In this document: one piece after another, positions 26,691 to 35,986 of the stretch | Layout of the letters: each line of letters opens with the position of its first letter | Position numbering within the stretch: the first letter of the stretch is position 1 | From: an uncultured Lachnospiraceae bacterium | GTDB taxonomy: Bacteria > Bacillota > Clostridia > Lachnospirales > Lachnospiraceae | DNA length: 64,000 nt | Assembly: GCA_947628225.1 (NCBI GenBank) | Contig: CANQYY010000007.1 | Span: 52,779 to 116,778, forward strand | Direction: 5' to 3' | Notes under the pieces: model-generated | Databases searched by the model: none | Seen by the model: only the letters and a program-made list of their open reading frames with translations | What the model was told of the DNA's origin: nothing | Program-made: the position numbers and the translations under genes

Positions 26691-27974
26691 ATGGGAAAAA
26701 GGAGAGCATTCCTGTCAGCAATGTTGTTTGCCGGTATTATTTTACTGGGGACCGGCTGTGGGAATCCGGCGGGCCGGACGGGAAAATCCGGATCGGAAAC
26801 AGCGGTTTCCGGTTCTTCTGCTTCCGGAGCTGCCGCCTCCGGGGGAAATTCTGCCCTCTCGGGCTCCTCGGTGGAGGGAGAAAGCGCGCTGGCAAAAAAA
26901 AGCAGGGATTTTGCGGAACAGATAGTAACCGGATTATATGCTCCCCTTATGGAACATTTGACCGCCGAACTGGCAAGCCGGACAGATGAGGAAAAGCTCC
27001 GGGAATCTTTTGAAAGCGTAGTGGGAAATGCAAGCGGATATGCGGGAATTGATTCGGTAGAGGAATCACAATACGGAGAGTACCGCATTGTGCTGGTTAC
27101 TCTGCGCTATGCTTATAATCAGGGAAGGACAATCCGGTTTGTTTATGATAAGCAGGAGAAGATTGCCGGCTTATGGTTTAATGAGGCTGCCCTGAAAAAC
27201 AAAGGACAGGGGGAAGAAGGGGAGGAAAAAGAGGTTACCATAGGACGCGACCCCTATGCCCTGAAGGGAAAACTTCTGCTTCCGGCGACTGAAAAACCGG
27301 CTCCGGCAGTCGTTTTGATACCGGGCAGGACGGATATGGATATGGACGGAAATATTGGCATCGGGGGAAATACCCCGATCAAGGATTTGGCAGAAGGGCT
27401 TGCCGCCCGCGGGATTGCCAGCCTCCGTTATCATAAGCGGGGATTTCAGTACAAAAATTCCCTGCCGGAAAATGCGGGAATTTACGATACCCTGGTAGAG
27501 GATGCGGGGTATGCGGTGGATTTTTTATATCATACAAAGGAAATCGATACCAGCCGGATCTATCTGGCGGCACAGGGAAAAGCAGCGGATTATCTGCCGG
27601 CGCTGGTACAGAGAAAGGAAAAGCGCCTGGCTGGGGTGGCAATGTTAGCCGGAAAGCCGATTCGGACGACAGAAACCATTTATGCAGAGGAGAAAAAGAC
27701 GGTTCAATGCGATGCCTCCTACTGGGTGGAAAAAAATTCCACCCTGCCGCTTCTTGTGCTGCAGGGGGAATCGGATTTTGAAACTCCCATGACGCACTAT
27801 AAAAAGTGGCAGGAGCTTTTGAAAGGACGTTCCCATGTAACCTACCGCTCCTACCGGGGGCTGAACCATTACTTTATGCCTTCTGCCGGAAAAACCGATG
27901 CCGCGGAGTATGACAAAACGGGAAGCGTCAGCGCATCGGTTATCCGTGATCTGGCGGACTGGTTAATGCTGTAA
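26691..27974 (+). CDS. Lipoprotein with DUF3887-like and alpha/beta-hydrolase domains, apparently without the nucleophile
   Basis: The 427-residue protein has a lipoprotein signal peptide ('ILLGTGC'), a Gly/Ser/Ala linker, an N-terminal domain (about 60-170) like DUF3887, and an alpha/beta-hydrolase fold from about 185. The nucleophile elbow, normally G-x-S-x-G, reads 'LAAQGKAAD' near 292-298, with Gly where Ser should be. The acid ('QGESDFETP') and histidine ('GLNHYFMP') positions are retained. It is therefore either a non-catalytic binding protein or a changed enzyme on the outer membrane face. It overlaps the convergent P-type ATPase gene by 12 bases. Confidence 0.8.
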   Translation: MGKRRAFLSAMLFAGIILLGTGCGNPAGRTGKSGSETAVSGSSASGAAASGGNSALSGSSVEGESALAKKSRDFAEQIVTGLYAPLMEHLTAELASRTDEEKLRESFESVVGNASGYAGIDSVEESQYGEYRIVLVTLRYAYNQGRTIRFVYDKQEKIAGLWFNEAALKNKGQGEEGEEKEVTIGRDPYALKGKLLLPATEKPAPAVVLIPGRTDMDMDGNIGIGGNTPIKDLAEGLAARGIASLRYHKRGFQYKNSLPENAGIYDTLVEDAGYAVDFLYHTKEIDTSRIYLAAQGKAADYLPALVQRKEKRLAGVAMLAGKPIRTTETIYAEEKKTVQCDASYWVEKNSTLPLLVLQGESDFETPMTHYKKWQELLKGRSHVTYRSYRGLNHYFMPSAGKTDAAEYDKTGSVSASVIRDLADWLML

Positions 27975-30488
27975 CCGCTTTTCCAGTTCTACCAGAGGAA
28001 TCGGAAGAAGCGATAAGACGATGACCATGCCCCACTGCATGGCGCTGAGAGTGGCGGTGTGAAAAATCTCCTGAAGGGCAGGCACGGTAATGACGCTGCA
28101 CTGGAGGATAATGCAGAGCAGAACGCTGAAAAATAATTTTTTATTGCCGAAAAAGCCAATATCAGCGAGAGAGCGGCTGCTTCGCATATTAAAGGAATGG
28201 ACAAGCTGCGAAAGCGACAACACGGCAAAGCACATGGTAGAATTACCCGCCACATAGGCAAACAGCGCTAATGAGCCGATAAACATTCCCTCTACCGCCA
28301 TCCGGAAAACAGATTCAAAATGAAACAGACCGCTTCCGGCGCGAACCGGGGGACGCATCATAATATCAGGATCCGGCGGCTCCACCCCCAGACAGAGGGC
28401 GGGAAAGGAATCCGTTACCAAATTGATAAAGAGAAGCTGTACCGGCAGCAGCGGAACATCCAGCCCGAATAATATAGCGGTAAAAATAGTCATAATTTCC
28501 CCGATATTACAGGAAAGAAGGAAATGTATGGCTTTTTTTATATTATCAAAGATGCCCCGGCCTTCCCGTACCGCCGCTACGATAGTGGAAAAATTATCAT
28601 CCATTAATATCATATCCGATGCGTTTTTTGCCACATCCGTGCCGGTAAGACCCATGGCGCAGCCAATATCGGCAGCCTTTAGCGCCGGCGCGTCATTTAC
28701 GCCGTCGCCGGTCATGGCAACAACATTTTTCTGGCGCTGATATAATTTTACCAGACGGACTTTGTGAGAGGGGGATACCCTTGCAAATACACGATACCGT
28801 TTCAACTGCCGTTCCAGTTCATTGTCTGTCAGCATATCCAATTCTTTCCCGGTGAGAACTTCCCTCTCCTGGGAACAGATGCCCAGCTCTTTCGCGATGG
28901 CAGTGGCGGTAATTTGGTGATCTCCGGTGATCATGACCGGAAGGATGCCGGCAGCCTTGCACCTTCTTACAGCGTCAAATGCCTCCATGCGGGGCGGGTC
29001 GATAAAACCGGCAAATCCGACAAAGACCAATTCTTTTTCCAATGTGGCATTTTTATAGGCGGCGGGCAGCCGCCGAAAGCCTACGGCAAGAACCCGGAGC
29101 GCCTGGGAGGCAAACCATTCCGCCTGATTTTTGAACTCCTGACGGCGGTTGGCTGTCATCGGCTGAATCGAACCGTTTTCATAAAAAGAAACCGAGGTTT
29201 CAAGAAGAATTTCCGGCGCGCCCTTTGTAATAGAGAGGTATCCCCTCGGCGTGTTGTGCAGAGTGGTCATTCTTTTCCGCTCTGAGTCAAAGGGGAGTTC
29301 AAAAATACGGGGAGCGGCGCTGTTTTCCGATTCATAGGAAATACCATACTGCGAGGCAAAACGGATAAGGGCGTCTTCCATCGGACCCGCCTTGTCATTA
29401 CACAGAACAAAAAGCCGCGCCAAAAAGGAAGGTTCGCATAAGCAGAAAAAATCACGGACGGTCATTTTATTTTCTGTCAGGGTGCCGGTTTTGTCCGAGC
29501 ATATAACGGTAGCGCTGCCTAAGGTTTCTACTGCCGGAAGATGCCGGATAATGGCATTCTTTTTTGCCATGCGCTCCACCCCGAGGGAGAGCATAATCGT
29601 TACCAGCGCCGGAAGGCTTTCCGGGATAGCCGCTACCCCAAGGCTGACGGAAGTCATAAACATAGAAAAAATCGGCTGTTCTTTGCGGATACCGAGAAAG
29701 AAAACAAGGACGCATATTCCCAGCGCCAGCAAACCAAGGAGTTTTCCGGTTTTATTCAATTTTTGGGTCAGGGGGGTTTCCGGCGCTTCCTCCTCAGCCA
29801 GCAGACCGGCTATGCGCCCAATCTGGGTATCCATACCGGTGTCGGTCACACAAAAGATCCCTCTCCCCGTGGTAACGATAGTACCGGCAAATACCGAATT
29901 TTTCCGGTCGCCGAGGGAAAGGCGGGAGGAGTGGATCGCCTCCGTATTTTTTTCTACCGTGCCGGTTTCCCCCGTGAGTGCAGATTCCTCCGTTGAAAGG
30001 CTGTGGCAGGACAAAATACGCCCGTCTGCCGGAATAAGATTTCCCGTTTCCAGGCAGACGATGTCGCCGGGCACAAGTTCGCAGGAGGGAATTGTTTTTC
30101 GCTTGCCATCCCGGAGAACGGTTGCCTCCGGCGTTTGGAGAGAGCGCAGCGCTTCCAGGGAGTGTTCTGCTTTTCTCTCCTGAAAAACTCCGATAACAGC
30201 ATTGAGAAAGACAATGGCTAAGATGATGCAGGGGTCGGTAAAATCCATTTCTCCCCGGCTGAAAGAGGCAAAAAAGGAAATCAGGGCTGCCACCAGAAGA
30301 GTAATAATCATAAAATCCTTAAATTGACTCAGAAAACGGGCGGCAAGACCGGGCCCCTTTTTTTGCTCCAGCTGGTTCATGCCGTATTGCTGACGCCGTT
30401 TTAGCACTTCCTTTTCCGATAAGCCCTGTTTCGGGAGGCATCCTGTTTTTTGAATGAATTGTGGGATACTCATTGTATACCATTCCAT
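27963..30488 (-). CDS. Calcium-type P-type cation ATPase
   Basis: The 841-residue pump has the P2A order: N-terminal cation-ATPase domain, 'GDIVCLETGNLIPADGR', 'LTGET', 'VAAIPESLPALVT' in membrane helix 4, the phosphorylated Asp332 in 'SDKTGTLT', 'MVAMTGDGVNDAPALK', and 'INLVTDSFPALCLG' in helix 6. These features point to Ca2+ (or Mn2+) export like SERCA/PMR1-type bacterial pumps. Helix 4 has PES instead of the common PEG. The ATG at 30488 has AAGGAG upstream. It is divergent from a YtaF-like protein gene, 89 bases away. Confidence 0.94.
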   Translation of the reverse strand: MEWYTMSIPQFIQKTGCLPKQGLSEKEVLKRRQQYGMNQLEQKKGPGLAARFLSQFKDFMIITLLVAALISFFASFSRGEMDFTDPCIILAIVFLNAVIGVFQERKAEHSLEALRSLQTPEATVLRDGKRKTIPSCELVPGDIVCLETGNLIPADGRILSCHSLSTEESALTGETGTVEKNTEAIHSSRLSLGDRKNSVFAGTIVTTGRGIFCVTDTGMDTQIGRIAGLLAEEEAPETPLTQKLNKTGKLLGLLALGICVLVFFLGIRKEQPIFSMFMTSVSLGVAAIPESLPALVTIMLSLGVERMAKKNAIIRHLPAVETLGSATVICSDKTGTLTENKMTVRDFFCLCEPSFLARLFVLCNDKAGPMEDALIRFASQYGISYESENSAAPRIFELPFDSERKRMTTLHNTPRGYLSITKGAPEILLETSVSFYENGSIQPMTANRRQEFKNQAEWFASQALRVLAVGFRRLPAAYKNATLEKELVFVGFAGFIDPPRMEAFDAVRRCKAAGILPVMITGDHQITATAIAKELGICSQEREVLTGKELDMLTDNELERQLKRYRVFARVSPSHKVRLVKLYQRQKNVVAMTGDGVNDAPALKAADIGCAMGLTGTDVAKNASDMILMDDNFSTIVAAVREGRGIFDNIKKAIHFLLSCNIGEIMTIFTAILFGLDVPLLPVQLLFINLVTDSFPALCLGVEPPDPDIMMRPPVRAGSGLFHFESVFRMAVEGMFIGSLALFAYVAGNSTMCFAVLSLSQLVHSFNMRSSRSLADIGFFGNKKLFFSVLLCIILQCSVITVPALQEIFHTATLSAMQWGMVIVLSLLPIPLVELEKRLQH

Positions 30489-30577
30489 GGTAATTGCTCC
30501 TTTTTCAATATTTTGTCGAATTATCTTCCCATTTTATTTTCTTTACATAGAATAGAAATAAAAAACGGGAGAATCCT

Positions 30578-31117
30578 ATGGGGTTGATTCTTTTGCTGGC
30601 TGTTTCGGTCAGTCTGGATACGTTGGGAATCGGAATGGCATATGCCGTATCAGGCATCCGAATACCCTGGAATACCAGGCTGCTCATTGCGTTGCTCAAT
30701 GGCATTCTGACATTTTGTGCGGTGGCTGCCGGCGGGCGGTTGGAGGCATTTGTGCCGCAGCGGCTATTTCAGATAGGCGGCGCTGCTATTTTAATTTTCT
30801 TAGGCGGCAGAACTCTTTGGAATGCATTGGGTGAAAATAAAACCGCAGACTATGACCGGGACGCTTCCCATGTTCTGGAGCCCTGGGAGGGACTGACTCT
30901 GGGCTTTACTCTGGCGCTGGATTCGATAAGCGCCGGCTTCAGCATTACCGGTTACGGGGAAATAGCATATTTTTTCCCCTGCTTTACGGCTCTTGCCGGC
31001 GGCATTTTTTTGAGCTTAGGAACCAGGATATTCTGTAATCTGCGCCGGATAAACGGCATCGGCGGCGGTATTCTTATTGTTCTTGGGCTTTTTCGCCTTT
31101 TTTGCGGCGGGAGCTGA
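30578..31117 (+). CDS. YtaF/MntP-like small membrane protein
   Basis: The 179-residue protein has six hydrophobic helices. Two half-repeats each carry an acidic residue in a helix ('VSVSLDTLGIGMAYAVSG' and 'LALDSISAGFSITG'). This pattern is shared by the sporulation-linked YtaF and the manganese exporter MntP. Two-copy LDxx(G/A)xG motifs suggest an ion-transport role, but specificity is unproven. GGGAGA precedes the ATG. It overlaps the convergent DedA gene by 44 bases. Confidence 0.85.
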   Translation: MGLILLLAVSVSLDTLGIGMAYAVSGIRIPWNTRLLIALLNGILTFCAVAAGGRLEAFVPQRLFQIGGAAILIFLGGRTLWNALGENKTADYDRDASHVLEPWEGLTLGFTLALDSISAGFSITGYGEIAYFFPCFTALAGGIFLSLGTRIFCNLRRINGIGGGILIVLGLFRLFCGGS

Positions 31118-31688
31118 TGTGCCGGAAAAGCAAAAACAATAAAATCAGGCTGCCGCAGACAAAGATCCATTTTTTATACCGGTTGAAATAGAAAAAGAAA
31201 CTCTCCCGGTATTGATAAAAATAATAACCAAGGCTGGTAAGCAGGCTGTTCCATAAGAGGATGCCAAAGGCAGAGCAGAAAAAATAACTGATAAGCGGCT
31301 GTTTCATGGCGCCGGCGACAAAACCGATATAGGTTCGGCAGAGGGGAATAATGCGGCTGATAAATACGGCGCTTTTCCCGTGATTGCCAAAAGCGCGGTA
31401 GGAGGCGAGGATGGGTTTTTCAAAGGAAGGAAACCGCTTCATAGTCTTTTCCAACAGGGGGGAACCTCCCACCCGTCCAAAGAGATAAGTCATGCCGGTG
31501 CCTCCAAGCCCTGCTGCCGTACTTGCCAGTACGAGGGTAATAAAGGGCACATGAAAACGGGCTCCCGCCAGACCGGCTAAAGGGAGTATGATTTCACTGG
31601 ACACAGGGAAACAGGCGTATTCCAAAAAAATAAGTATCAATATGGCGGACAGGCCATACTGATTGATTGCATTTTCAATAAATGACAT
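31074..31688 (-). CDS. DedA-family membrane protein
   Basis: The 204-residue protein shows DedA/SNARE-associated features: 'FLEYACFPVSSEIILPLAG', a Gly-rich 'AAGLGGTGMTYLFGRVGG', the basic 'FGNHGKSAVFISRIIPLCRTYIGFVAG' motif region, and a basic cytosolic tail. DedA proteins recycle phospholipid or undecaprenyl carriers across the membrane. The ribosome-binding site before the ATG is weak. The 3' end overlaps the convergent YtaF-like gene by 44 bases. Confidence 0.93.
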   Translation of the reverse strand: MSFIENAINQYGLSAILILIFLEYACFPVSSEIILPLAGLAGARFHVPFITLVLASTAAGLGGTGMTYLFGRVGGSPLLEKTMKRFPSFEKPILASYRAFGNHGKSAVFISRIIPLCRTYIGFVAGAMKQPLISYFFCSAFGILLWNSLLTSLGYYFYQYRESFFFYFNRYKKWIFVCGSLILLFLLFRHISSRRKKGEKAQEQ

Positions 31689-31750
31689 AGAAATACCAGA
31701 TTGCTTTGTTATCGTTACTATAATCTATGCCCGGCAAAAGGGAAGTATTC

Positions 31751-31779
31751 TTGACAAAGGGTAGGTAGATTGGTATTAT
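31751..31779 (+). promoter_or_regulatory. Promoter of the L,D-transpeptidase - leuS - tagF unit
   Basis: TTGACA (31751-31756), a 17-base spacer and TATTAT (31774-31779). No further clear promoter or terminator was seen until after luxS. Confidence 0.85.
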
Positions 31780-31840
31780 TAAAACATATGCTTTTTTGAG
31801 TTATCAATGTCAAAAACAGTAGGCAGTCTGGAGGTTTTAT

Positions 31841-33484
31841 ATGAAGAAAAGTATAAAGATAATATTGCTTGCGCTGATTTTAGTTACCCTTGGCGCGCTG
31901 GGGAGCAAAAAAGAAATGCATGCGGCAAGTCCCTATATGATTAAAATCAACAAACAGCAAAATGTCGTAACTATTTATAAATACAAGGGGGGCAAATATA
32001 AGGCGTACAAAGCCTTTGTCTGCTCCGTAGGTTCGGCGACGCCGGTGGGCACATTCCATCTGCAGGAGAAGTTGCGCTGGCATGTATTGGACGGGCCCAG
32101 CTATGGACAGTATTGCACCCGGATTTACAAGGGCTTTCTGTTTCACTCGGTCTGGTATTACCAGCAGACGAAAAACAGCCAGTCCTACGTTCAGTATAAC
32201 CGTCTGGGAACGACGGCGTCCCATGGCTGCGTGCGCCTGACTGTGGCAGATGCCAAATGGATTTACGATAACTGTCCTACCGGCACAAAGGTTGTGATAT
32301 ATTATTCAAAAAAACCGGGGCCTCTTGGTAAACCGCAGGCAATTAAGGTGTCGGGATATTCCGGATGGGATCCGACGGATCCGGATCCGGAAAATCCGTA
32401 CCGGAAGAAGAAGCCTACGATTAAAGGGGCAAAAAGCAAGAGTATTGCCTATGGCTCTAAATTTAATATCACAAAAGGAATCAAGGTAAAAAATTCTACC
32501 GGCTTTAATGCCAAAAAACTTCTAAAGACAAAGATCCTATATAAGATGGATAAGAAAACCAAATATAAGAAAGTAAAGAAGGTAAACACAAAGAAGCCGG
32601 GAAAATATAAAGTAACTTACAGCATTAAAGATGAGATCAAGCACAAGGCAAAGGTAACGGTCGTCTATAAGGTTTTGACGAAAGTAGAAGTAAGCTCCAT
32701 TACCCTGAGCCATAAAACGAAGACGCTTTATCTGGGAGGAAAATCTTCGGCAGCCAAGTTTACCCTGAAAGTGAAGAAGATCAAGCCGAAGAAGGCTACT
32801 TCAAAGAAAGTAAAATATCTCTCTTCCAACCCGGCTGTGGCAACCGTTTCCCAAAAGGGTGTTGTCAAGGCGAAAAAAGCCGGAACAGCGGTGATCACGG
32901 TAAAGGCAACGGATGGCTCAGGCACAGCGGCATCCTGTAAGGTTACGGTGCGTCAGTATGCTACCGGATTAAGGCTGTCGGCGGCAGGGAAGGTTCTTGC
33001 CGTAGGAAATGCAATGCAGCTTCATGCCACAGTGCTGCCTGCCACAGTATCCAACCGGAGCCTGACATGGCGTTCCGGCAATCCGGCTGTCGCATCTGTC
33101 AGCGCTTCCGGAAGCGTAAGGGCGCTCAAGAGCGGCACCGTAACAATAACGGCTACGACAAAGGATGGAAGTAATATCAGCGCCAGCTATACGATTACTG
33201 TTGTCTATCAGTACCAGAAGATAACCTCATCGGTAGAGAAGGTAAGCGTAGAGCTGCAGACATCATGGGATACGATAGCGGCAGAAAAATTACCGGCATC
33301 CGTTACCATATCCGATGCGAAGGGGAATACGGCGCAGGCGGCTGTCCGCTGGAGCTGTCCGGATTATGACGGCAGCAAAGCCGGCAGTTACGAAGCCACA
33401 GGAACCGTTACCCTGCCTGACGGCTGGACGGGAACGATTCCGGCGCTGAAGGTTACCGTTGAGGTAACCGGGGAAAAGCCCTGA
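31841..33484 (+). CDS. Secreted L,D-transpeptidase with Ig-like domains
   Basis: The 547-residue protein begins with a signal peptide (cleavage near 'MHAA'), then a YkuD domain (about 31-158) with the catalytic 'SHGCVRL' (Cys130). After it come a Lys-rich domain (about 190-285), two BIG_2-like bacterial Ig domains ('SNPAVATVSQKGVVKAKKAG' and 'GNPAVASVSASGSVRALKSG') and a final Ig-like module. L,D-transpeptidases make 3-3 peptidoglycan crosslinks or anchor proteins. The Lys-rich and Ig domains probably hold it in the anionic wall. GGAGG precedes the ATG. leuS follows at 51 bases with no terminator. Confidence 0.93.
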   Translation: MKKSIKIILLALILVTLGALGSKKEMHAASPYMIKINKQQNVVTIYKYKGGKYKAYKAFVCSVGSATPVGTFHLQEKLRWHVLDGPSYGQYCTRIYKGFLFHSVWYYQQTKNSQSYVQYNRLGTTASHGCVRLTVADAKWIYDNCPTGTKVVIYYSKKPGPLGKPQAIKVSGYSGWDPTDPDPENPYRKKKPTIKGAKSKSIAYGSKFNITKGIKVKNSTGFNAKKLLKTKILYKMDKKTKYKKVKKVNTKKPGKYKVTYSIKDEIKHKAKVTVVYKVLTKVEVSSITLSHKTKTLYLGGKSSAAKFTLKVKKIKPKKATSKKVKYLSSNPAVATVSQKGVVKAKKAGTAVITVKATDGSGTAASCKVTVRQYATGLRLSAAGKVLAVGNAMQLHATVLPATVSNRSLTWRSGNPAVASVSASGSVRALKSGTVTITATTKDGSNISASYTITVVYQYQKITSSVEKVSVELQTSWDTIAAEKLPASVTISDAKGNTAQAAVRWSCPDYDGSKAGSYEATGTVTLPDGWTGTIPALKVTVEVTGEKP

Positions 33485-33535
33485 AATAAAAAAGGAAAAC
33501 AGTAGCGGCAAGGATCCGCAGAAATGAGGAAAAAG

Positions 33536-35944
33536 ATGAGTCAGAGTTATAATCCAAAGGAAATTGAAAAAAAATGGCAGAAAATCTGGGAGGAAGAAAA
33601 AGCTTTCCGCGCCACGGATGATTATACAAAAAAGAAGTACTATGCTCTGGTAGAATTTCCCTATCCATCCGGACAGGGACTCCATGTGGGACATCCCAGA
33701 CCATATACGGCGCTGGATATTGTATCCAGAAAACGGAGGATGCAGGGCTATAACGTTCTGTTTCCCATGGGCTGGGATGCATTCGGACTGCCAACGGAAA
33801 ACTATGCGATTAAAAATAAAGTGCATCCAAAGGAAGTAACCCAAAAAAATGTCGGGCGCTTTAAAAAACAGCTGCAGGCTTTGGGATATTCCTTCGACTG
33901 GGAGAGGGAAGTCAACACCACAGACCCGGAATACTATAAATGGACTCAGTGGATTTTCCTCCGGCTATTTAAGGCGGGGCTTGCCTATAAGACAGAGATG
34001 CCGATTAACTGGTGTACTTCCTGTAAGTGCGGACTTGCGAATGAAGAGGTAGTAAACGGCGTCTGCGAGCGCTGCGGCAGCCCGGTTGTCCGTAAGGTAA
34101 AGAGCCAGTGGATGTTAAAAATCACGGAATATGCCGATAAGCTCATTGATGATTTGGACGGGCTGGATTATATTGAGCGCGTTAAGGTGTCCCAGAAAAA
34201 CTGGATTGGACGTTCTTACGGCGCGGAGGTAGATTTTGCCCTGAAAGGGAAAGAAGAAAAATTAAGAATTTATACGACCAGGCCGGACACGTTATTTGGC
34301 GTTACCTATATGGTGGTTTCTCCGGAGCATCCGTATCTGGATAAATACAAGGAAGAGATTAATAACTGGGACGCTATTTTGGAATACCGGGAACAGGCGG
34401 CAAGAAAATCGGATTTTGAGCGCACGGAGCTTGCCAAGGATAAAACCGGCGTGGCGATTGACGGACTGAGCGCGGTGAACCCGGTAAACGGCGAGGAAAT
34501 CCCAATCTGGGTTTCAGATTATGTCCTGATGAGCTACGGAACCGGCGCAATCATGGCGGTGCCGGCGCATGATACCCGCGACTGGGAATTTGCCAAAAAG
34601 TTTAATTTACCGATTATCGAAGTGATTGCAGGAGGAAATGTACAGGAGGAGGCATACACCGATGTGGAGGCAGGAACTCTTGTTAATTCCGGTTTTCTGA
34701 GTGGGAAATCGGTGGCAGAGGCGAAGAAAGCGATTATTGACTGGCTCGCCAAAGAGGGTGTGGGAACGGCTAAGAAAAACTTTAAACTCCGCGACTGGGT
34801 ATTTTCCAGACAGCGTTACTGGGGAGAGCCGATTCCGATTGTAAAATGCGAAAAATGCGGATATGTTCCGGTGCCGGAGGAGGAGCTTCCTCTGGAGCTG
34901 CCGGAGGTTGATAATTATATGCCGACGGATAATGGAGAATCTCCTATCGCCAATATCCGTTCGTGGGTAGAAACGACCTGCCCCTGCTGCGGGGGGAAAG
35001 CGGAGAGGGAAACCGATACGATGCCTCAGTGGGCCGGATCATCCTGGTATTTTCTCCGCTATATCGATCCGAAAAATAAGGAGGCGCTGGCCGGCAAAGA
35101 GGCGCTGAAATACTGGCTTCCTGTCGACTGGTACAACGGAGGTATGGAGCATACCACCCTGCATTTGCTGTATTCCCGTTTCTGGCATAAGTTTTTATAT
35201 GACGAGGGCATTGTGCCGACGAAAGAGCCCTATCAGAAAAGAACCTCCCACGGTATGATTCTGGGAGAAAATGGCGAAAAGATGAGTAAGTCCAGAGGGA
35301 ATGTCATTAATCCGGATGATATTGTAAATCAATATGGCGCGGATACTCTTCGCACCTATGAAATGTTTATTGGAGCCTTTGATGCGGCGGCAGCATGGTC
35401 GGACGACGGGGTAAAGGGATGCCGCCGTTTTCTGGAACGTGTGTGGAAGCTGCAGGATATGGTAACGGAGGAAAACGGTTACCGTCCGTCTATGGAAACG
35501 AAAATACATCAGACGATCAAAAAGGTCAGCAATGATTTTGAATCCCTGAAATATAATACGGCAATCGCTGCAATGATGGCGTTAATCAATGATTTCTATA
35601 AGGAAGGGAAAGTGACCAGAGGGGAATTTAAAACATTATTGATTCTTTTAAATCCGGTGGCTCCGCATATTACGGAGGAGTTATGGGATCTTATGGATTA
35701 CGGCGGAAGGCTGTATCAGTGCCAGTGGCCGTCCTATGACGAGGCAAAAACGGTCGAAAAGGTACAGGAAATCGGAGTGCAGGTTAATGGTAAGGTACGC
35801 GGGACAGTGGCTCTCGCTATCGACGCCTCCAGAGAAGACGCCTTGGCATCCGGAAAAGCTGCCGTAGCGGATAAACTGGAGGGTAAAACGATTGTAAAAG
35901 AGATTTATGTTCCGGGACGCATTATCAATATTGTAGTAAAATAA
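33536..35944 (+). CDS. leuS: Leucyl-tRNA synthetase
   Basis: The 802-residue class I synthetase has the HIGH-type motif in '[16 protein letters not shown]', the Cys-rich zinc insert ('[20 protein letters not shown]'), the CP1 editing domain ('[15 protein letters not shown]', '[12 protein letters not shown]') and '[10 protein letters not shown]'. I choose ATG 33536 because GAGGA lies six bases before it; the ATG at 33524 has none. No T-box leader is visible in the 51 bases after the transpeptidase gene, which is unusual for leuS in Firmicutes. Confidence 0.98.
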   Translation: MSQSYNPKEIEKKWQKIWEEEKAFRATDDYTKKKYYALVEFPYPSGQGLHVGHPRPYTALDIVSRKRRMQGYNVLFPMGWDAFGLPTENYAIKNKVHPKEVTQKNVGRFKKQLQALGYSFDWEREVNTTDPEYYKWTQWIFLRLFKAGLAYKTEMPINWCTSCKCGLANEEVVNGVCERCGSPVVRKVKSQWMLKITEYADKLIDDLDGLDYIERVKVSQKNWIGRSYGAEVDFALKGKEEKLRIYTTRPDTLFGVTYMVVSPEHPYLDKYKEEINNWDAILEYREQAARKSDFERTELAKDKTGVAIDGLSAVNPVNGEEIPIWVSDYVLMSYGTGAIMAVPAHDTRDWEFAKKFNLPIIEVIAGGNVQEEAYTDVEAGTLVNSGFLSGKSVAEAKKAIIDWLAKEGVGTAKKNFKLRDWVFSRQRYWGEPIPIVKCEKCGYVPVPEEELPLELPEVDNYMPTDNGESPIANIRSWVETTCPCCGGKAERETDTMPQWAGSSWYFLRYIDPKNKEALAGKEALKYWLPVDWYNGGMEHTTLHLLYSRFWHKFLYDEGIVPTKEPYQKRTSHGMILGENGEKMSKSRGNVINPDDIVNQYGADTLRTYEMFIGAFDAAAAWSDDGVKGCRRFLERVWKLQDMVTEENGYRPSMETKIHQTIKKVSNDFESLKYNTAIAAMMALINDFYKEGKVTRGEFKTLLILLNPVAPHITEELWDLMDYGGRLYQCQWPSYDEAKTVEKVQEIGVQVNGKVRGTVALAIDASREDALASGKAAVADKLEGKTIVKEIYVPGRIINIVVK

Positions 35945-35986
35945 ACCAGCAGGTTCGTGCGATTAGACAGAGATGGAGGGTAATCA

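Noticed and set aside
33485..33535. T-box riboswitch before leuS
   Set aside because: The gap is only 51 bases and contains no specifier loop or TGGNACCGCG-type motif.
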